A stretch of 64,000 bases of DNA from Desulfovibrio desulfuricans DSM 642 (GTDB lineage Bacteria; Desulfobacterota; Desulfovibrionia; Desulfovibrionales; Desulfovibrionaceae): assembly GCF_000420465.1 (NCBI RefSeq), contig NZ_ATUZ01000011.1:434001-498000 (forward strand). The letters run 5' to 3'. The notes under the pieces were generated by a model that did not search any database, was not told where the DNA came from, and was given only the letters and a program-made list of their open reading frames with translations. The translations under genes were made by a program, and so were the position numbers. This document shows, in pieces, positions 1 through 8,109 of this stretch (positions within the stretch are counted from its first letter, which is position 1; every line of letters begins with the position of its first letter).

Positions 1-5
1 GCTCC

Positions 6-272
6 ATGAGCCCGGAAGACATTGCCAAAACAGGCGAAGGCCTGGCCTTTTTGATCAGCCAGTTGCAGCGCCTTGCCGACCCCGACCTGCAAGCCAAGAT
101 CACGAACCTGATCGGCATGCTGGGCGAGATCGACACGGCCAACGTGAAGCCCACGGGCGTCTTTGGCCTTATTGGGGCGCTTGGCAGCGCGGAAGGCAAA
201 CAGACTCTGGGACTGCTTGCCGAGCTGATAAAAGTAGCAGGAAAGTTCACGGGCCAGAGCGCGTCCAAATAA
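6..272 (+). CDS. DUF1641-like small protein, possibly the 3' end of a longer gene
   Basis: Eighty-eight codons are visible. The C-terminal half (a KPTG-Gxx-G-L stretch, then a hydrophobic helix ending in KVAGKF) resembles the DUF1641 family, whose members often neighbour sulfide:quinone-oxidoreductase-type or formate-dehydrogenase-type genes. The frame stays open to the left edge and no ribosome-binding site can be seen, so the first visible ATG may be internal. A strong hairpin about 50 bases after the stop probably ends its transcript. The family call is from memory of the pattern; the biochemical role is unknown. Confidence 0.55.
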   Translation: MSPEDIAKTGEGLAFLISQLQRLADPDLQAKITNLIGMLGEIDTANVKPTGVFGLIGALGSAEGKQTLGLLAELIKVAGKFTGQSASK

Positions 273-314
273 CCAGAGGTTATCTGAACGCGTTCCCCGG
301 AACTGTTCGTCTAT

Positions 315-353
315 AAATGCAAAGTCCGCCGAAGTTGTGCAGCTTCGGCGGAC
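315..353 (+). terminator. Hairpin terminator, copy 1 of a 39-bp direct repeat
   Basis: GTCCGCCGAAG at 324-334 pairs perfectly with CTTCGGCGGAC at 343-353 around an 8-base loop. It lies between the rightward DUF1641-like gene and the leftward lipoprotein gene, so it can serve both. The 39 bases at 315-353 recur with two mismatches at 12395-12433. Confidence 0.75.
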
Positions 354-471
354 GTTTGCTTGAACTGCCCTTGTGCCCGGTGTCGGCCAAATCCTGAAGT
401 CAATTTTTATTCAAAAAATAGTTTCACATGCATTCCGCAGGGTAGCGGCAGGGGGGATGAAAGCTGGTCGT

Positions 472-984
472 CTACAGTGTCGTTCCCGAATCTCGTTTTT
501 GTTCTTTTTCTTTGAACTGTGCGGCTTCTTCTGGTGTTGCAAGGCGTATATACTTCAAGTCTGGTTTTACTTTATCAAATATCGGTTTGGTAACTTCTGA
601 AAGTTGAGGACGTCCTGCCCAGAAACCCATGCCTATTCCACCTTCGATGTAATAAGTCTGACCAGGTTGAACATCCAGCGTGACGGACGATCTTGCTTCT
701 GTTTCAGCTGAATATGTATGTTTGCCAGGGGCTGCACGGTATGCAAAATAGGAACCGGCTTTCAGCAGACCGATGTTGTTAGTGTCTTCAGTTATGAAAT
801 AGCTCATTCCACCACCAGTAAATGCCCACTCGCGAAAGAAGACAATAGCGGCGCTTTGTTCATCAGCTTGTATTTGTGGAGGCGACTTTTCCTCCACATA
901 ATCACCGCGAAGCGGCATTTTTGCGCAACCCACAGAAAAGAGGAACAGTAACGCCACGATACTGAACGAAAGCAGCTTATTCAT
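472..984 (-). CDS. Putative DUF2846-type lipoprotein
   Basis: This is a 170-residue protein with a lipoprotein signal: basic MNK start, hydrophobic core, then SVGC with Cys20 as the likely lipidated residue. A GGAGG lies 4-9 bases before the ATG at 984, which decides this start over an upstream TTG at 996. The body has repeated short beta-rich segments and a Gly-rich YYIEGGIGMGFW patch, similar in style to DUF2846 lipoproteins, in which a conserved phosphate/sugar-like FFR motif follows the N-terminal linker (here IVFFREW). It is transcribed alone, opposite to its neighbours. Location is probably a membrane leaflet facing the periplasm; function unknown. Confidence 0.75.
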   Translation of the reverse strand: MNKLLSFSIVALLFLFSVGCAKMPLRGDYVEEKSPPQIQADEQSAAIVFFREWAFTGGGMSYFITEDTNNIGLLKAGSYFAYRAAPGKHTYSAETEARSSVTLDVQPGQTYYIEGGIGMGFWAGRPQLSEVTKPIFDKVKPDLKYIRLATPEEAAQFKEKEQKRDSGTTL

Positions 985-1406
985 AATTCCCTCCAATTTT
1001 ATACTGGTTTATCAGTCCGCAAATATCGTCTCAACCCAGTTTTTGGATAGGAGGAAGTGAAAACATTTGCGCAAGAAGGGATATTCTCCGTTCCGATCAA
1101 TATAGCGACACTGATAGGCATGCTGGACTAGGTCGAAACGCAAACGTGATAGGTATTGTTGGGGTGGTGCAGGGTGCGAAGGGCGGCAGGTTTTGGGGTG
1201 TTTGTCGAACCAATAAATGCAACAGGGATGTTCGCGTAGCAAACGCGTCCAAAAAAGTCGTTCCGTTCCTTGCCTTGATGTCACCTGCCATTTGAAAGTC
1301 ACAGTATGCGCCAAGTGGTATGGGATTCACAGCGAGCAGTATAGATGCGTAAAAAAGGCATAGCTGACAGCGGCTGTGCAACCTGCTATTCTCGCCCAAG
1401 AAAATT
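985..1406. other. Intergenic region without a supportable gene
   Basis: About 420 bases separate the divergent lipoprotein and TunR-like genes. Two overlapping leftward frames of 100 codons exist (1012-1314 and 1097-1399), but neither has a convincing ribosome-binding site or a recognisable protein, and both would run into the lipoprotein promoter. The region must hold both divergent promoters; I could not assign them with confidence. Confidence 0.5.
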
Positions 1407-2414
1407 ATGCGTAATCATCTGACCCGCCAACAACTCGAAGGCCTGACCCTGTGCTGGGAACAGTGGGAGGCCGAGGCCGCAACCCGCACGCAAAAAAACA
1501 TGCGGGCGCGTCTGCACCTGATTTTTTTGCTGATGCGCTACGGCGGCTTGCGGCTGGGCGAAGTGCTGGCGCTGGAGCCTCGTTCCTCCATAGACACCGT
1601 CACTGGCATGCTGCGCGTTTCTGGCTCCAACGCGCGCGAAATTCTGCTGCCTGTGAGCGCCATGCGCAATATCCGGCGCATTCTTGGCCTGCCGCAGGCG
1701 GCGGAGCCTGATTTTTTGCAGTTTGATCAGAGCTTTCTGCGCAAGAAATTTTACGCAGTGGGCAGCTTGATGGGTCTGCCTTCTGCCTGCGTGGGGCCTC
1801 GCGCCATACGTTACTCGCGCGGGCTTGAGCTGCTGGAACTGCATGTGCCCATGCCGTTGGTACTCAAATTTCTTGGGCAGCAGGATGCTGACCAACTGCT
1901 GGCCTTTCTGAACTTTTCTGACGGCGAGGCGCGCAAACTGCTGACCACGCAGGCTCAAGGAAAAGACACCTCGGCAAGCGCCTGCCACGGCGGCGAAGCC
2001 GATGACGGAACCAATCTTTTTTGGGGCATTGTTACCCGCATATTTACCGGCATGCGCAAGGTATATGTGGAGATAACCACTTTTTCCGATTTCAGGCTCG
2101 CGGTGGCCTGCACTCCGGAAGAAGCCGCCCTGCATGAAGTGCACGAAAATCAGGTGCTGAGCGTGCGGGTAGACCCGGAGCGCATAGTTTTAAGCCCTGA
2201 AAAATCGTCCATGAGCCTTGCCAACTGCGTCAAGGGCGTGGTGGACAGTCTGCACTCTGACATGGTGGAAACCTTTGTCTGCGTTGGCTTGCCAGACGGC
2301 ACAACCCTGCGGGCAACGGTAGACACCTGCACGCTGGACACCATGCATCTGCGTGACGGCAAAAAGGTGTATGCCCATTTTGCCTCCAGCGCCGTTCGGC
2401 TGGTGGCCGAGTAG
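1407..2414 (+). CDS. tunR: TunR-family tungstate-responsive transcription regulator
   Basis: The 335-residue protein joins an N-terminal fold like the XerC/XerD catalytic domain (residues 1-180) to two C-terminal TOBE/Mop-like oxyanion domains (about 203-262 and 270-333). The box I arginine is kept (GLRLGE, Arg49), and so is an arginine at 135 in PRAIRYS. The first His of the HxxR motif is replaced by Arg132, the later GH motif reads GQ (Gln158), and no catalytic Tyr is evident, so recombination is unlikely. This architecture defines TunR, described in Desulfovibrio vulgaris as a molybdate/tungstate-sensing regulator evolved from recombinases. It lies directly upstream of tupABC and aor, which fits local control. 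The SD is weak (AAGAAA). Confidence 0.9.
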   Translation: MRNHLTRQQLEGLTLCWEQWEAEAATRTQKNMRARLHLIFLLMRYGGLRLGEVLALEPRSSIDTVTGMLRVSGSNAREILLPVSAMRNIRRILGLPQAAEPDFLQFDQSFLRKKFYAVGSLMGLPSACVGPRAIRYSRGLELLELHVPMPLVLKFLGQQDADQLLAFLNFSDGEARKLLTTQAQGKDTSASACHGGEADDGTNLFWGIVTRIFTGMRKVYVEITTFSDFRLAVACTPEEAALHEVHENQVLSVRVDPERIVLSPEKSSMSLANCVKGVVDSLHSDMVETFVCVGLPDGTTLRATVDTCTLDTMHLRDGKKVYAHFASSAVRLVAE

Positions 2415-2428
2415 TTTTTGTTTCTGAT

Positions 2429-2455
2429 ATCGGCTGCGGCCCGCATGGAGCCGAT
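2429..2455 (+). terminator. Weak hairpin after tunR
   Basis: ATCGGCT at 2429-2435 pairs with AGCCGAT at 2449-2455, 15 bases after the tunR stop. There is only a short T-rich tail (TTGTT), so it may attenuate rather than fully stop transcription into tupA. Confidence 0.35.
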
Positions 2456-2494
2456 TTGTTGCCGCCCTGTTTTGGCCTTCTTTTGCAATCTTTT

Positions 2495-2534
2495 ATGTCC
2501 CGCTTTTTCGTGATAGCGTGATTAATGTCGCGCT
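2495..2534 (+). promoter_or_regulatory. Paired ATGTCNCGCT motifs upstream of tupA
   Basis: ATGTCCCGCT (2495-2504) and ATGTCGCGCT (2525-2534) are direct repeats whose starts are exactly 30 bases apart, ending 49 bases before the tupA start. The same 10-mer, ATGTCTCGCT, occurs in reverse orientation upstream of aor (4964-4973). This makes them candidate operator half-sites for the adjacent TunR; that link is inference. Confidence 0.4.
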
Positions 2535-2582
2535 GAACAGAGTTGGTCTTTCAAGATTACCTCTTCAAAAGGAGTCTGATCC

Positions 2583-3410
2583 ATGTTCCGTTTACCCCGT
2601 TTTCTGCTCCTGGCCTGCGCTGCGGGCTACATGGCCTGCGCCGCGCCAGTTCTGGCCGCTGATACTCTCATGATGGCAACCACCACCAGCACGCAGGATT
2701 CCGGCCTGCTCGAATATCTGGAGCCTGTCTTCAAGCAGGAAACCGGCATTGAGCTGAAGTGGGTTGCCGTGGGCACCGGCAAAGCCCTTGAAATCGCCAA
2801 AAATTGCGATGCCGACGTACTGCTGGTGCATGCGCCTTCGGCTGAGCTTGAATTCGTCAAGGCCGGGCATGGCGTGGACCGCCGTCAGGTCATGTACAAT
2901 GACTTTGTGATCGTTGGCCCTGTGGCAGACCCCGCTGGCGTGAAAGGGCAGACCACTGCCGAGGCGCTCAAGCGTATTCTGGATACCAAGGCGGGCTTTG
3001 TGAGCCGTGGCGACCAGTCCGGCACGCACAAGGCGGAGCAGAAGTTGTGGCAGCAGAGCAATATTGTGCCCGACAAGGATCCCAAGTATTTTTCTGCGGG
3101 GCAGGGCATGATTTCCACCCTGAACATGGCTGCCGAAAAGCAGGCCTACGCCCTCACCGACCGTGGAACCTGGATCACCTTTGCCGACAAGATGGGCGAC
3201 AAAAACCCGCTGGCTATCGTGGTTGAAGGCGACAAGGCCCTTTTCAACCAGTACAGCGTCATCACGGTCAATCCCGCCCAGTGCCCCAAGGTCAAGACCG
3301 ATCTGGCCAAGAAGTTTGAAGACTGGTGGGTTGCCCCGGCCACCCAGCAGAAGATCGCCGGGTACATGCTCAAGGGGAAACAGCTTTTCTTCCCCAATGC
3401 CAACAAGTAG
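2583..3410 (+). CDS. tupA: Tungstate ABC transporter substrate-binding protein TupA
   Basis: The 275-residue precursor has a signal peptide (cleavage near Ala25-Ala26, APVLAA then DTL) and the TTTS motif (residues 33-36) that opens the oxyanion pocket of TupA/WtpA-type binding proteins. It would capture tungstate in the periplasm and hand it to TupB. The length and the later SRGDQSGTHKAE segment, which helps coordinate the anion, match TupA rather than ModA. AAGGAG lies nine bases before the ATG. It heads tupA-tupB-tupC; the 101-base gap to tupB holds a stable hairpin that probably keeps TupA more abundant than the membrane components. Placement beside aor supports tungstate rather than molybdate as the physiological ligand. 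Confidence 0.95.
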   Translation: MFRLPRFLLLACAAGYMACAAPVLAADTLMMATTTSTQDSGLLEYLEPVFKQETGIELKWVAVGTGKALEIAKNCDADVLLVHAPSAELEFVKAGHGVDRRQVMYNDFVIVGPVADPAGVKGQTTAEALKRILDTKAGFVSRGDQSGTHKAEQKLWQQSNIVPDKDPKYFSAGQGMISTLNMAAEKQAYALTDRGTWITFADKMGDKNPLAIVVEGDKALFNQYSVITVNPAQCPKVKTDLAKKFEDWWVAPATQQKIAGYMLKGKQLFFPNANK

Positions 3411-3439
3411 CGCACCCCGGTAGCGCAGGCACGTAACGC

Positions 3440-3489
3440 GCATTCGCCCGGGGCCGGTGGTGTGCCCCGGCTTCGGGCGAATGCTGTTT
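3440..3489 (+). terminator. Intra-operon attenuator hairpin between tupA and tupB
   Basis: GCATTCGCCCG (3440-3450) pairs perfectly with CGGGCGAATGC (3474-3484). The interior can extend the stem with GGGCCGG/CCCCGG-type pairs, and TGTTTTG follows. It sits wholly in the tupA-tupB gap, so it should partly terminate transcription or protect the tupA 3' end. Confidence 0.65.
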
Positions 3490-3511
3490 TGACCAGCAGC
3501 GAGCGGCAGCA

Positions 3512-4207
3512 ATGGATTATCTTATCAACGGCTTCAGCAGTGCCTTGTATCTGCTCACGCATATGGATGCGGCCACGCTTTCGGCCATTTACGCAACCAT
3601 TGCTTCAACCTGCTATGCCATGGCGGCAGCCTTGCTGCTGGGGGTCCCGCTGGGTTTTCTGCTTGGTCATTGCTCCTTTCCCGGTAAAAGGGCGCTGCGG
3701 CTGATTTCAGATACCTTGCTGGCCTTTCCCACAGTGCTGATCGGCCTGCTGGTCTACGCCTTTATTACCGCGCGCGGCCCTCTGGGCGAATATGGCCTGC
3801 TGTTTACCCTGCAGGGTATGGCCATCGGGCAGGCGGTGCTGGCCCTGCCCATAGTGGTTTCGTGGACAGCGCAGGCGCTTGAAGACCTTGATCCCCGTTG
3901 CCGCGAAACCCTGCTTACGCTGGGTGCCAACAGCAGGCAGCTTGCCGTATACGCGCTGTGGGAGTGCCGTTATGCCGTGGGCATGGTGTGCGTTACGGCC
4001 TTTGGCCGTGTTATCACAGAAGTGGGCGTGGCCATGATGCTTGGGGGCAACATCCGTTATGCCACCCGCACCATGACAACGGCCATTGCCCTTGAAACCA
4101 GCAAGGGCGATTTTGCCCAGGGTATTGCCCTTGGCCTTGTGCTGTTGCTCATGGCCTTTGTGGTCAATCTGGCGCTTGCATTTTTTCGGCGCAGGGGGCG
4201 GGCATGA
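3512..4207 (+). CDS. tupB: Tungstate ABC transporter permease TupB
   Basis: A 231-residue inner-membrane protein with five to six hydrophobic segments. The cytoplasmic EAA loop is recognisable as ETLLTLGANSRQLAVYALWE (about residues 130-150), followed by the AFGRVITEVGVAMMLGGN stretch typical of the TupB/WtpB permease group. It would form the homodimeric channel that receives tungstate from TupA. The stop overlaps the tupC start by four bases (ATGA), indicating translational coupling. The SD is weak (GCGGCAGC), consistent with lower expression than TupA. Confidence 0.93.
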   Translation: MDYLINGFSSALYLLTHMDAATLSAIYATIASTCYAMAAALLLGVPLGFLLGHCSFPGKRALRLISDTLLAFPTVLIGLLVYAFITARGPLGEYGLLFTLQGMAIGQAVLALPIVVSWTAQALEDLDPRCRETLLTLGANSRQLAVYALWECRYAVGMVCVTAFGRVITEVGVAMMLGGNIRYATRTMTTAIALETSKGDFAQGIALGLVLLLMAFVVNLALAFFRRRGRA

Positions 4208-4857
4208 GCGCCAATTTGTATGAAGCCCGCAACCTTGTGCAGCGCTATAATGGGCGCGAGGCGCTCAGTGTGCAGTACCTTGCTATTGGACAGGGCGAGG
4301 CCGTATTCCTCACCGGCCCCAATGGCTGCGGCAAATCGACCCTGTTGCGACTGCTGGCCTTTCTGGAGCGCCCGGCTGCTGGAGAGCTGCGCTATGCCGG
4401 TGGTGCGGAGGGCCGCAAGGAAGCAACCCTGCTTTTGCAGGATCCCTATCTGCTGCACATGAGCGTTTTCAATAACGTGGTGCTTGGGTTGAAATTCCGC
4501 CATCAAGGGGCAGATATGCGGCAGACATTTGAATGCTGCATGCAGGCCGCAGGTTTTGACGATCCCTGGAATTTTGCGGATCGCGGCCCGCGTGAACTCT
4601 CTGGTGGCGAACGCCAGCGGGTTGCCCTGGCATCGCGCCTGGCCTTGCGGCCGAAGGTGCTGCTGCTTGACGAGCCAACAGCCAATGTGGATGCCGCAAG
4701 CGCACGGGCTATTGCCCTGGCCGTAAGGAACAGCACGGCAGAAGGCATGACTGTTGTCTGCGCCACACACGATCCTGCTCTTTTGCGCGCACTTGGTGCA
4801 AGGGAAATCAAGCTTGGCGCAGCGTGGGACATGGACGCCTGCGTTTCGTCATTATAG
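4204..4857 (+). CDS. tupC: Tungstate ABC transporter ATP-binding protein TupC
   Basis: A 217-residue ABC ATPase. Walker A is GPNGCGKST (about residues 38-46), the Q-loop LLLQDPYLL, the signature ELSGGERQRVALA (about 137-149) and Walker B VLLLDEPTAN (about 158-167), with the H-loop His in CATHDP. It energises TupB. It lacks the C-terminal TOBE extension found in ModC, as expected for TupC, so any metal feedback would act through TunR instead. It overlaps tupB by four bases and is the last gene before a 206-base gap leading to aor. Confidence 0.93.
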   Translation: MSANLYEARNLVQRYNGREALSVQYLAIGQGEAVFLTGPNGCGKSTLLRLLAFLERPAAGELRYAGGAEGRKEATLLLQDPYLLHMSVFNNVVLGLKFRHQGADMRQTFECCMQAAGFDDPWNFADRGPRELSGGERQRVALASRLALRPKVLLLDEPTANVDAASARAIALAVRNSTAEGMTVVCATHDPALLRALGAREIKLGAAWDMDACVSSL

Positions 4858-4963
4858 CTCCTGCCTGCATTATCCCGGTTCCCGCTTACAGCATTTCCCC
4901 TTATTCCTCCGTATTGCACAAAAACTCCCCTTTCCTCCCCAACTTTTCCTCTTGCGGGAGAAA

Positions 4964-4973
4964 AGCGAGACAT
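4964..4973 (-). promoter_or_regulatory. ATGTCTCGCT motif upstream of aor
   Basis: On the minus strand the sequence reads ATGTCTCGCTTTT, matching 12 of 13 bases of ATGTCCCGCTTTT in front of tupA (2495-2507). It lies 91 bases before the aor start. A candidate common operator; not proven. Confidence 0.35.
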
Positions 4974-5063
4974 TTTTTTTGCCCGCTTGCACTTTTTTTT
5001 CTCACAATGGTATCGAAGGATAAACACAAACAGGCGTAACTGCGCCTTGTTTAAGGAGGCTCC

Positions 5064-6812
5064 ATGTTCCGTTTTTTGCGCGTCAATATGGCAACCAAGA
5101 CCTGTGTTTTTGAAGAAATCCCTCAAGAATACGCTGGCCTTGGCGGCCGTGCGTTGACTTCTACCATCGTTGCGCGTGAGGTGCCGCCCACCTGTACGCC
5201 CATTGGCCCCCACAACAAGCTTGTTTTTGCTCCCGGCCTGCTGGGCGCCACCAACAGCCCCAACGCCAACCGTATTTCTGTGGGCTGCAAAAGCCCGCTG
5301 ACCGAAGGCATCAAGGAATCCAACGCGGGCGGTCAGCCCGGCGGTCACCTGGCCCGTTTGGGCATTCTGGCTGTTATTGTGGAAGATATGGCCAAGGAAG
5401 GCGAATGGTGGCAGCTCGAAGTGAGCAAGGACCACGCCAAGCTGATTCCTGCCGAAGTGGCCGGGATGAACAACTTTGATGCTGTTGCCAAGCTGGTGGA
5501 AAAGTACGGCAAGGATTGCAGCTACATCACCATTGGCCGCGGGGGCGAATTCAAGCTCACTGCGGCTTCCATTGCCTGCACCGACCGCGAACTGCGCCCC
5601 ATGCGCCATGCCGGGCGCGGCGGCGTTGGCGCGGTAATGGGTTCCAAGGGCCTCAAGGCCATCATTGTGAATCCCGAAGGCGGCAAGAGCCAGCCTCTGG
5701 CTGACGAAAAGGCTTTTCGCGAGGCTTCCAAGCGCTTCGCCACGGCGCTTTCCGAACACCCCATCACCAGCAAGGGGCTTGCCGAATACGGCACCGCCGT
5801 GCTCGTCAACATCCTGCACGAGGCGGGCGGCCTGCCCACCGCCAACTTTACTGTTGGGCAGTTTGACAAGCATGAGGCTGTTTCGGGCGAACTTTTGAAC
5901 CAGCTCACCAAGGAACGCGGCGGCGAGGGCAAGGTGGCCCACGGCTGCATGAGCGGCTGCATGATCCGTTGCAGCGGCATTTTGCCCGATAAAAAGGGCA
6001 AGTTCCAGAGCAAGTGGCCCGAATACGAAACCCTGTGGTGCTTCGGCCCCCACTCCGGCATTAGCGATCTCGATGCCATCTCCAAGTACGACTACATGTG
6101 CGATGATATCGGCGTTGACACCATCGACGTGGGCGTTGCCGTGGGCGTTGCCATGGCTGGCGGAGCTATCCCCTATGGGGATACCAAGGCTGTGCTTGAT
6201 GTCATGAACGGCATCAGCGAGGGTTCTCCGCTTGGTCGTATTGTTGGCTGTGGCGCGGCCACCACGGGCCGGGTATTTGGCGTGCGGCGCGTGCCTGCGG
6301 TCAAGGGCCAAAGCCTGCCCGCATATGATCCCCGTGCGGTCAAGGGCCAGGGCGTCACCTACGCCACCTCGCCCATGGGCGCGGACCACACCGCCGGTTA
6401 CGCGGTGACGGCCAACATCCTTAACAGCGGCGGCACGGTTGACCCCCTCAAGAAGGACGGTCAGATCGAGCTTTCGCGTAATCTCCAGGTGGCTACCGCC
6501 TCTGTGGATTCCGTGGGCCTGTGCCTGTTCACGGCATTTGCCATCCTTGACGTGCCGGATGCCCTGCCCGCCATTGTGGACATGCTCAATGCCAAGTTTG
6601 GCTGGAAGCTCACCGGCGACGACGTTGTGACGCTTGGCCAGCGTATTCTTTCCACAGAAATCGACTTCAACCGCCGTGCGGGCATCACCCAGGCTGCGGA
6701 CGTGCTGCCCGATTTCTTCACTGACGAAAAGCTGCCCCCGCACAACACCACTTTCGACATCACCCACGAAGAACTCAAGACGGTCTTCAACTGGATTGAG
6801 GAAAAGAAGTAG
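5064..6812 (+). CDS. aor: Tungsten-dependent aldehyde:ferredoxin oxidoreductase family enzyme
   Basis: The 582-residue enzyme oxidises aldehydes to acids with ferredoxin as acceptor, or runs in reverse, using a bis-pterin tungsten centre and one [4Fe-4S] cluster. Visible motifs are the N-terminal HAGRGGVGAVMGSKGLKAI signature (about 182-200), cluster cysteines Cys295, Cys299 and Cys303 in HGCMSGCMIRC, and the fourth ligand Cys487 in DSVGLC, which also carries the pterin-binding DxxGLC motif. The Cx3Cx3C spacing is that of the E. coli YdhV-like branch rather than the Cx2Cx3C of Pyrococcus AOR, so the true substrate is uncertain. A strong AAGGAGG precedes the ATG. Tungstate import genes lie just upstream and cofactor genes downstream. 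Confidence 0.92.
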   Translation: MFRFLRVNMATKTCVFEEIPQEYAGLGGRALTSTIVAREVPPTCTPIGPHNKLVFAPGLLGATNSPNANRISVGCKSPLTEGIKESNAGGQPGGHLARLGILAVIVEDMAKEGEWWQLEVSKDHAKLIPAEVAGMNNFDAVAKLVEKYGKDCSYITIGRGGEFKLTAASIACTDRELRPMRHAGRGGVGAVMGSKGLKAIIVNPEGGKSQPLADEKAFREASKRFATALSEHPITSKGLAEYGTAVLVNILHEAGGLPTANFTVGQFDKHEAVSGELLNQLTKERGGEGKVAHGCMSGCMIRCSGILPDKKGKFQSKWPEYETLWCFGPHSGISDLDAISKYDYMCDDIGVDTIDVGVAVGVAMAGGAIPYGDTKAVLDVMNGISEGSPLGRIVGCGAATTGRVFGVRRVPAVKGQSLPAYDPRAVKGQGVTYATSPMGADHTAGYAVTANILNSGGTVDPLKKDGQIELSRNLQVATASVDSVGLCLFTAFAILDVPDALPAIVDMLNAKFGWKLTGDDVVTLGQRILSTEIDFNRRAGITQAADVLPDFFTDEKLPPHNTTFDITHEELKTVFNWIEEKK

Positions 6813-6825
6813 GGTTGCCCTTATT

Positions 6826-6870
6826 GGTCTCCGCTCCGGCTGGTTCGGAGCGGGGACCAGAAATTTTGTT
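6826..6870 (+). terminator. Rho-independent terminator after aor
   Basis: GGTCTCCGCTCCG (6826-6838) pairs with CGGAGCGGGGACC (6846-6858) with a single G-T pair and a 7-base loop. AGAAATTTTGTT follows. It separates aor from the moaD-like gene, which must have its own promoter or depend on read-through. Confidence 0.75.
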
Positions 6871-6966
6871 TTACGGCGGCGTCATAGCGTGCGCCCCGGC
6901 TGGCTTGACTGTTTTCGGACAGGGCGGGCATAACTGGACAAGACCTCATAAGGTCAAGGAGCGTCC

Positions 6967-7206
6967 ATGAAACTGACCGTTAAGCTGAGCACCACCCTGC
7001 GAGACTATGTGCCGGACTACGTGCCGGAAACAGGCCTGCAGGTGGAAATGCCGGAAGGAAGCACCGTGGCCCAGTTGGCGCAACATCTGGGTTTGCCGCC
7101 GCAAGACATAAAAATTGTCATGGTCAACGGACGCCAGCAGAAGGTGAGCGATCTCATGCGCGACGGAGACCGTATTGCCTATTTTCCGGCTGTCGGAGGA
7201 GGCTAG
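6967..7206 (+). CDS. MoaD/ThiS-family sulfur carrier
   Basis: This 79-residue ubiquitin-like protein ends in VGGG, the C-terminal diglycine that is adenylated and converted to a thiocarboxylate. The MPEGSTVAQLAQHLGL and VMVNGR segments are typical MoaD features. MoaD is the small subunit of molybdopterin synthase and donates sulfur to precursor Z. The E1-like gene follows five bases downstream, so the two form an activation pair. The GGAGGAGG that encodes its last glycines also acts as the ribosome-binding site for that next gene. Position beside aor suggests use in tungstopterin synthesis; ThiS cannot be fully excluded, but no thiamine genes are nearby. Confidence 0.88.
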   Translation: MKLTVKLSTTLRDYVPDYVPETGLQVEMPEGSTVAQLAQHLGLPPQDIKIVMVNGRQQKVSDLMRDGDRIAYFPAVGGG

Positions 7207-7211
7207 GCCCG

Positions 7212-8093
7212 TTGACCATGACAATATCTGATCTGCACCAGTTCTTCAGCCCTTATGCCCGGGCAAGATATCAGGCAGAATCTGCTGGAAATGCGCAGGA
7301 AACTTTGTTCGTGAGCCTTGAGGGCTTGCGCCTTTGGGCTGCGTCCCAGGCTCTGACGCTACGTGCTGCCATGATTTACCTGTTGGGGCGGAACATCTGG
7401 CCGGAGCGCTTTCGCCGGAATTTCGGGCTGGTCACAGCGGAGGAAATGGCGCGGCTGCTGCAAAGCCGTGCGCTAGTGCTGGGCTGCGGCGGTCTGGGGG
7501 GACATGTGGCCGAACTGTTGGCCCGCTCCGGGGTGGGGAGCATTCGGCTGGTGGATAACGATGTGTTTGACGAGAGCAATCTCAACCGCCAGCGGTTCTG
7601 TTCCGAGCGTATGCTGGGGCAGCGCAAGGTCTGCGTAGTGCGCAATGCCCTGGCGGATATTGCCAGCCACGTGGAGACTGAAGCTCTTGGATTAGTGGCT
7701 GATGAGGGCAATCTGCCCGATCTAGTGGCTGGTATGGACGTGGCTCTGGACTGTCTGGATAACATCAGCGCCAAAACAGCTCTGGAGCGGGCAGCCCTTG
7801 CTGCTGGTGTGCCCTTTGTTCACGGTTCCGTACTGCGCGAAGAAGGTTTTTGCTACGCCAACTCAGGCCCGCAGGCGCGTCTTGAGGCGCTTTACCCTCA
7901 GGGGCAGAGCGACAGTGAGCTTGAGCATGCAAGGGGCGAAGGCGTTGGGGCGCTGGCTCCGGCTTCGGTTGCCTGCCTCATGGCCAAGCTGGCTCTGCGG
8001 GCCATTTTGAGCCGCACCGCAGGCAGCGCCCTGTTCCACCTTGACCTCTCCGTGCCAGAAATGGAGCGTTTTGACTGGGCGGGCAAGGCCTAG
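7212..8093 (+). CDS. E1-like MoeB/ThiF/HesA-family adenylyltransferase
   Basis: The roughly 293-residue protein adenylates the C-terminus of a MoaD/ThiS-type carrier. The nucleotide-binding loop is VLGCGGLGGHVAELL (about residues 88-102), followed by the conserved DNDVFDESNLNRQ that holds Mg-ATP and the adenylate. The usual CxxC zinc pairs are not obvious, a feature of several HesA/ThiF variants. Residues 1-85 form an extra N-terminal helical region. Two starts are possible: TTG at 7212, best spaced from GGAGGAGG, or ATG at 7218. It is the last rightward gene of the block; the MoeA-PBP gene ends only 16 bases beyond its stop on the other strand. Confidence 0.87.
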   Translation: MTMTISDLHQFFSPYARARYQAESAGNAQETLFVSLEGLRLWAASQALTLRAAMIYLLGRNIWPERFRRNFGLVTAEEMARLLQSRALVLGCGGLGGHVAELLARSGVGSIRLVDNDVFDESNLNRQRFCSERMLGQRKVCVVRNALADIASHVETEALGLVADEGNLPDLVAGMDVALDCLDNISAKTALERAALAAGVPFVHGSVLREEGFCYANSGPQARLEALYPQGQSDSELEHARGEGVGALAPASVACLMAKLALRAILSRTAGSALFHLDLSVPEMERFDWAGKA

Positions 8094-8109
8094 CCGTTCA
8101 TTCCATGCC

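Noticed and set aside
1012-1399. Two overlapping 100-codon leftward frames before tunR
   Set aside because: No SD, no conserved motif and mutual overlap; they may be remnants, but the sequence does not show it.
1407-2414. Active phage-type integrase next to the tungsten genes
   Set aside because: The Xer-like fold lacks the first HxxR His, the later His/Trp and the Tyr nucleophile, and it carries TOBE domains; TunR regulator fits better.
5939-5965. Cx3Cx3C cluster motif in AOR as a broken or novel ligand set
   Set aside because: The YdhV-like branch of the AOR family has this same spacing, so it is a subfamily trait.
4503-6767. 754-codon leftward open frame opposite aor and tupC
   Set aside because: It is antisense to two well-supported genes, has no family match or SD, and reflects the lack of stop codons in high-GC DNA.
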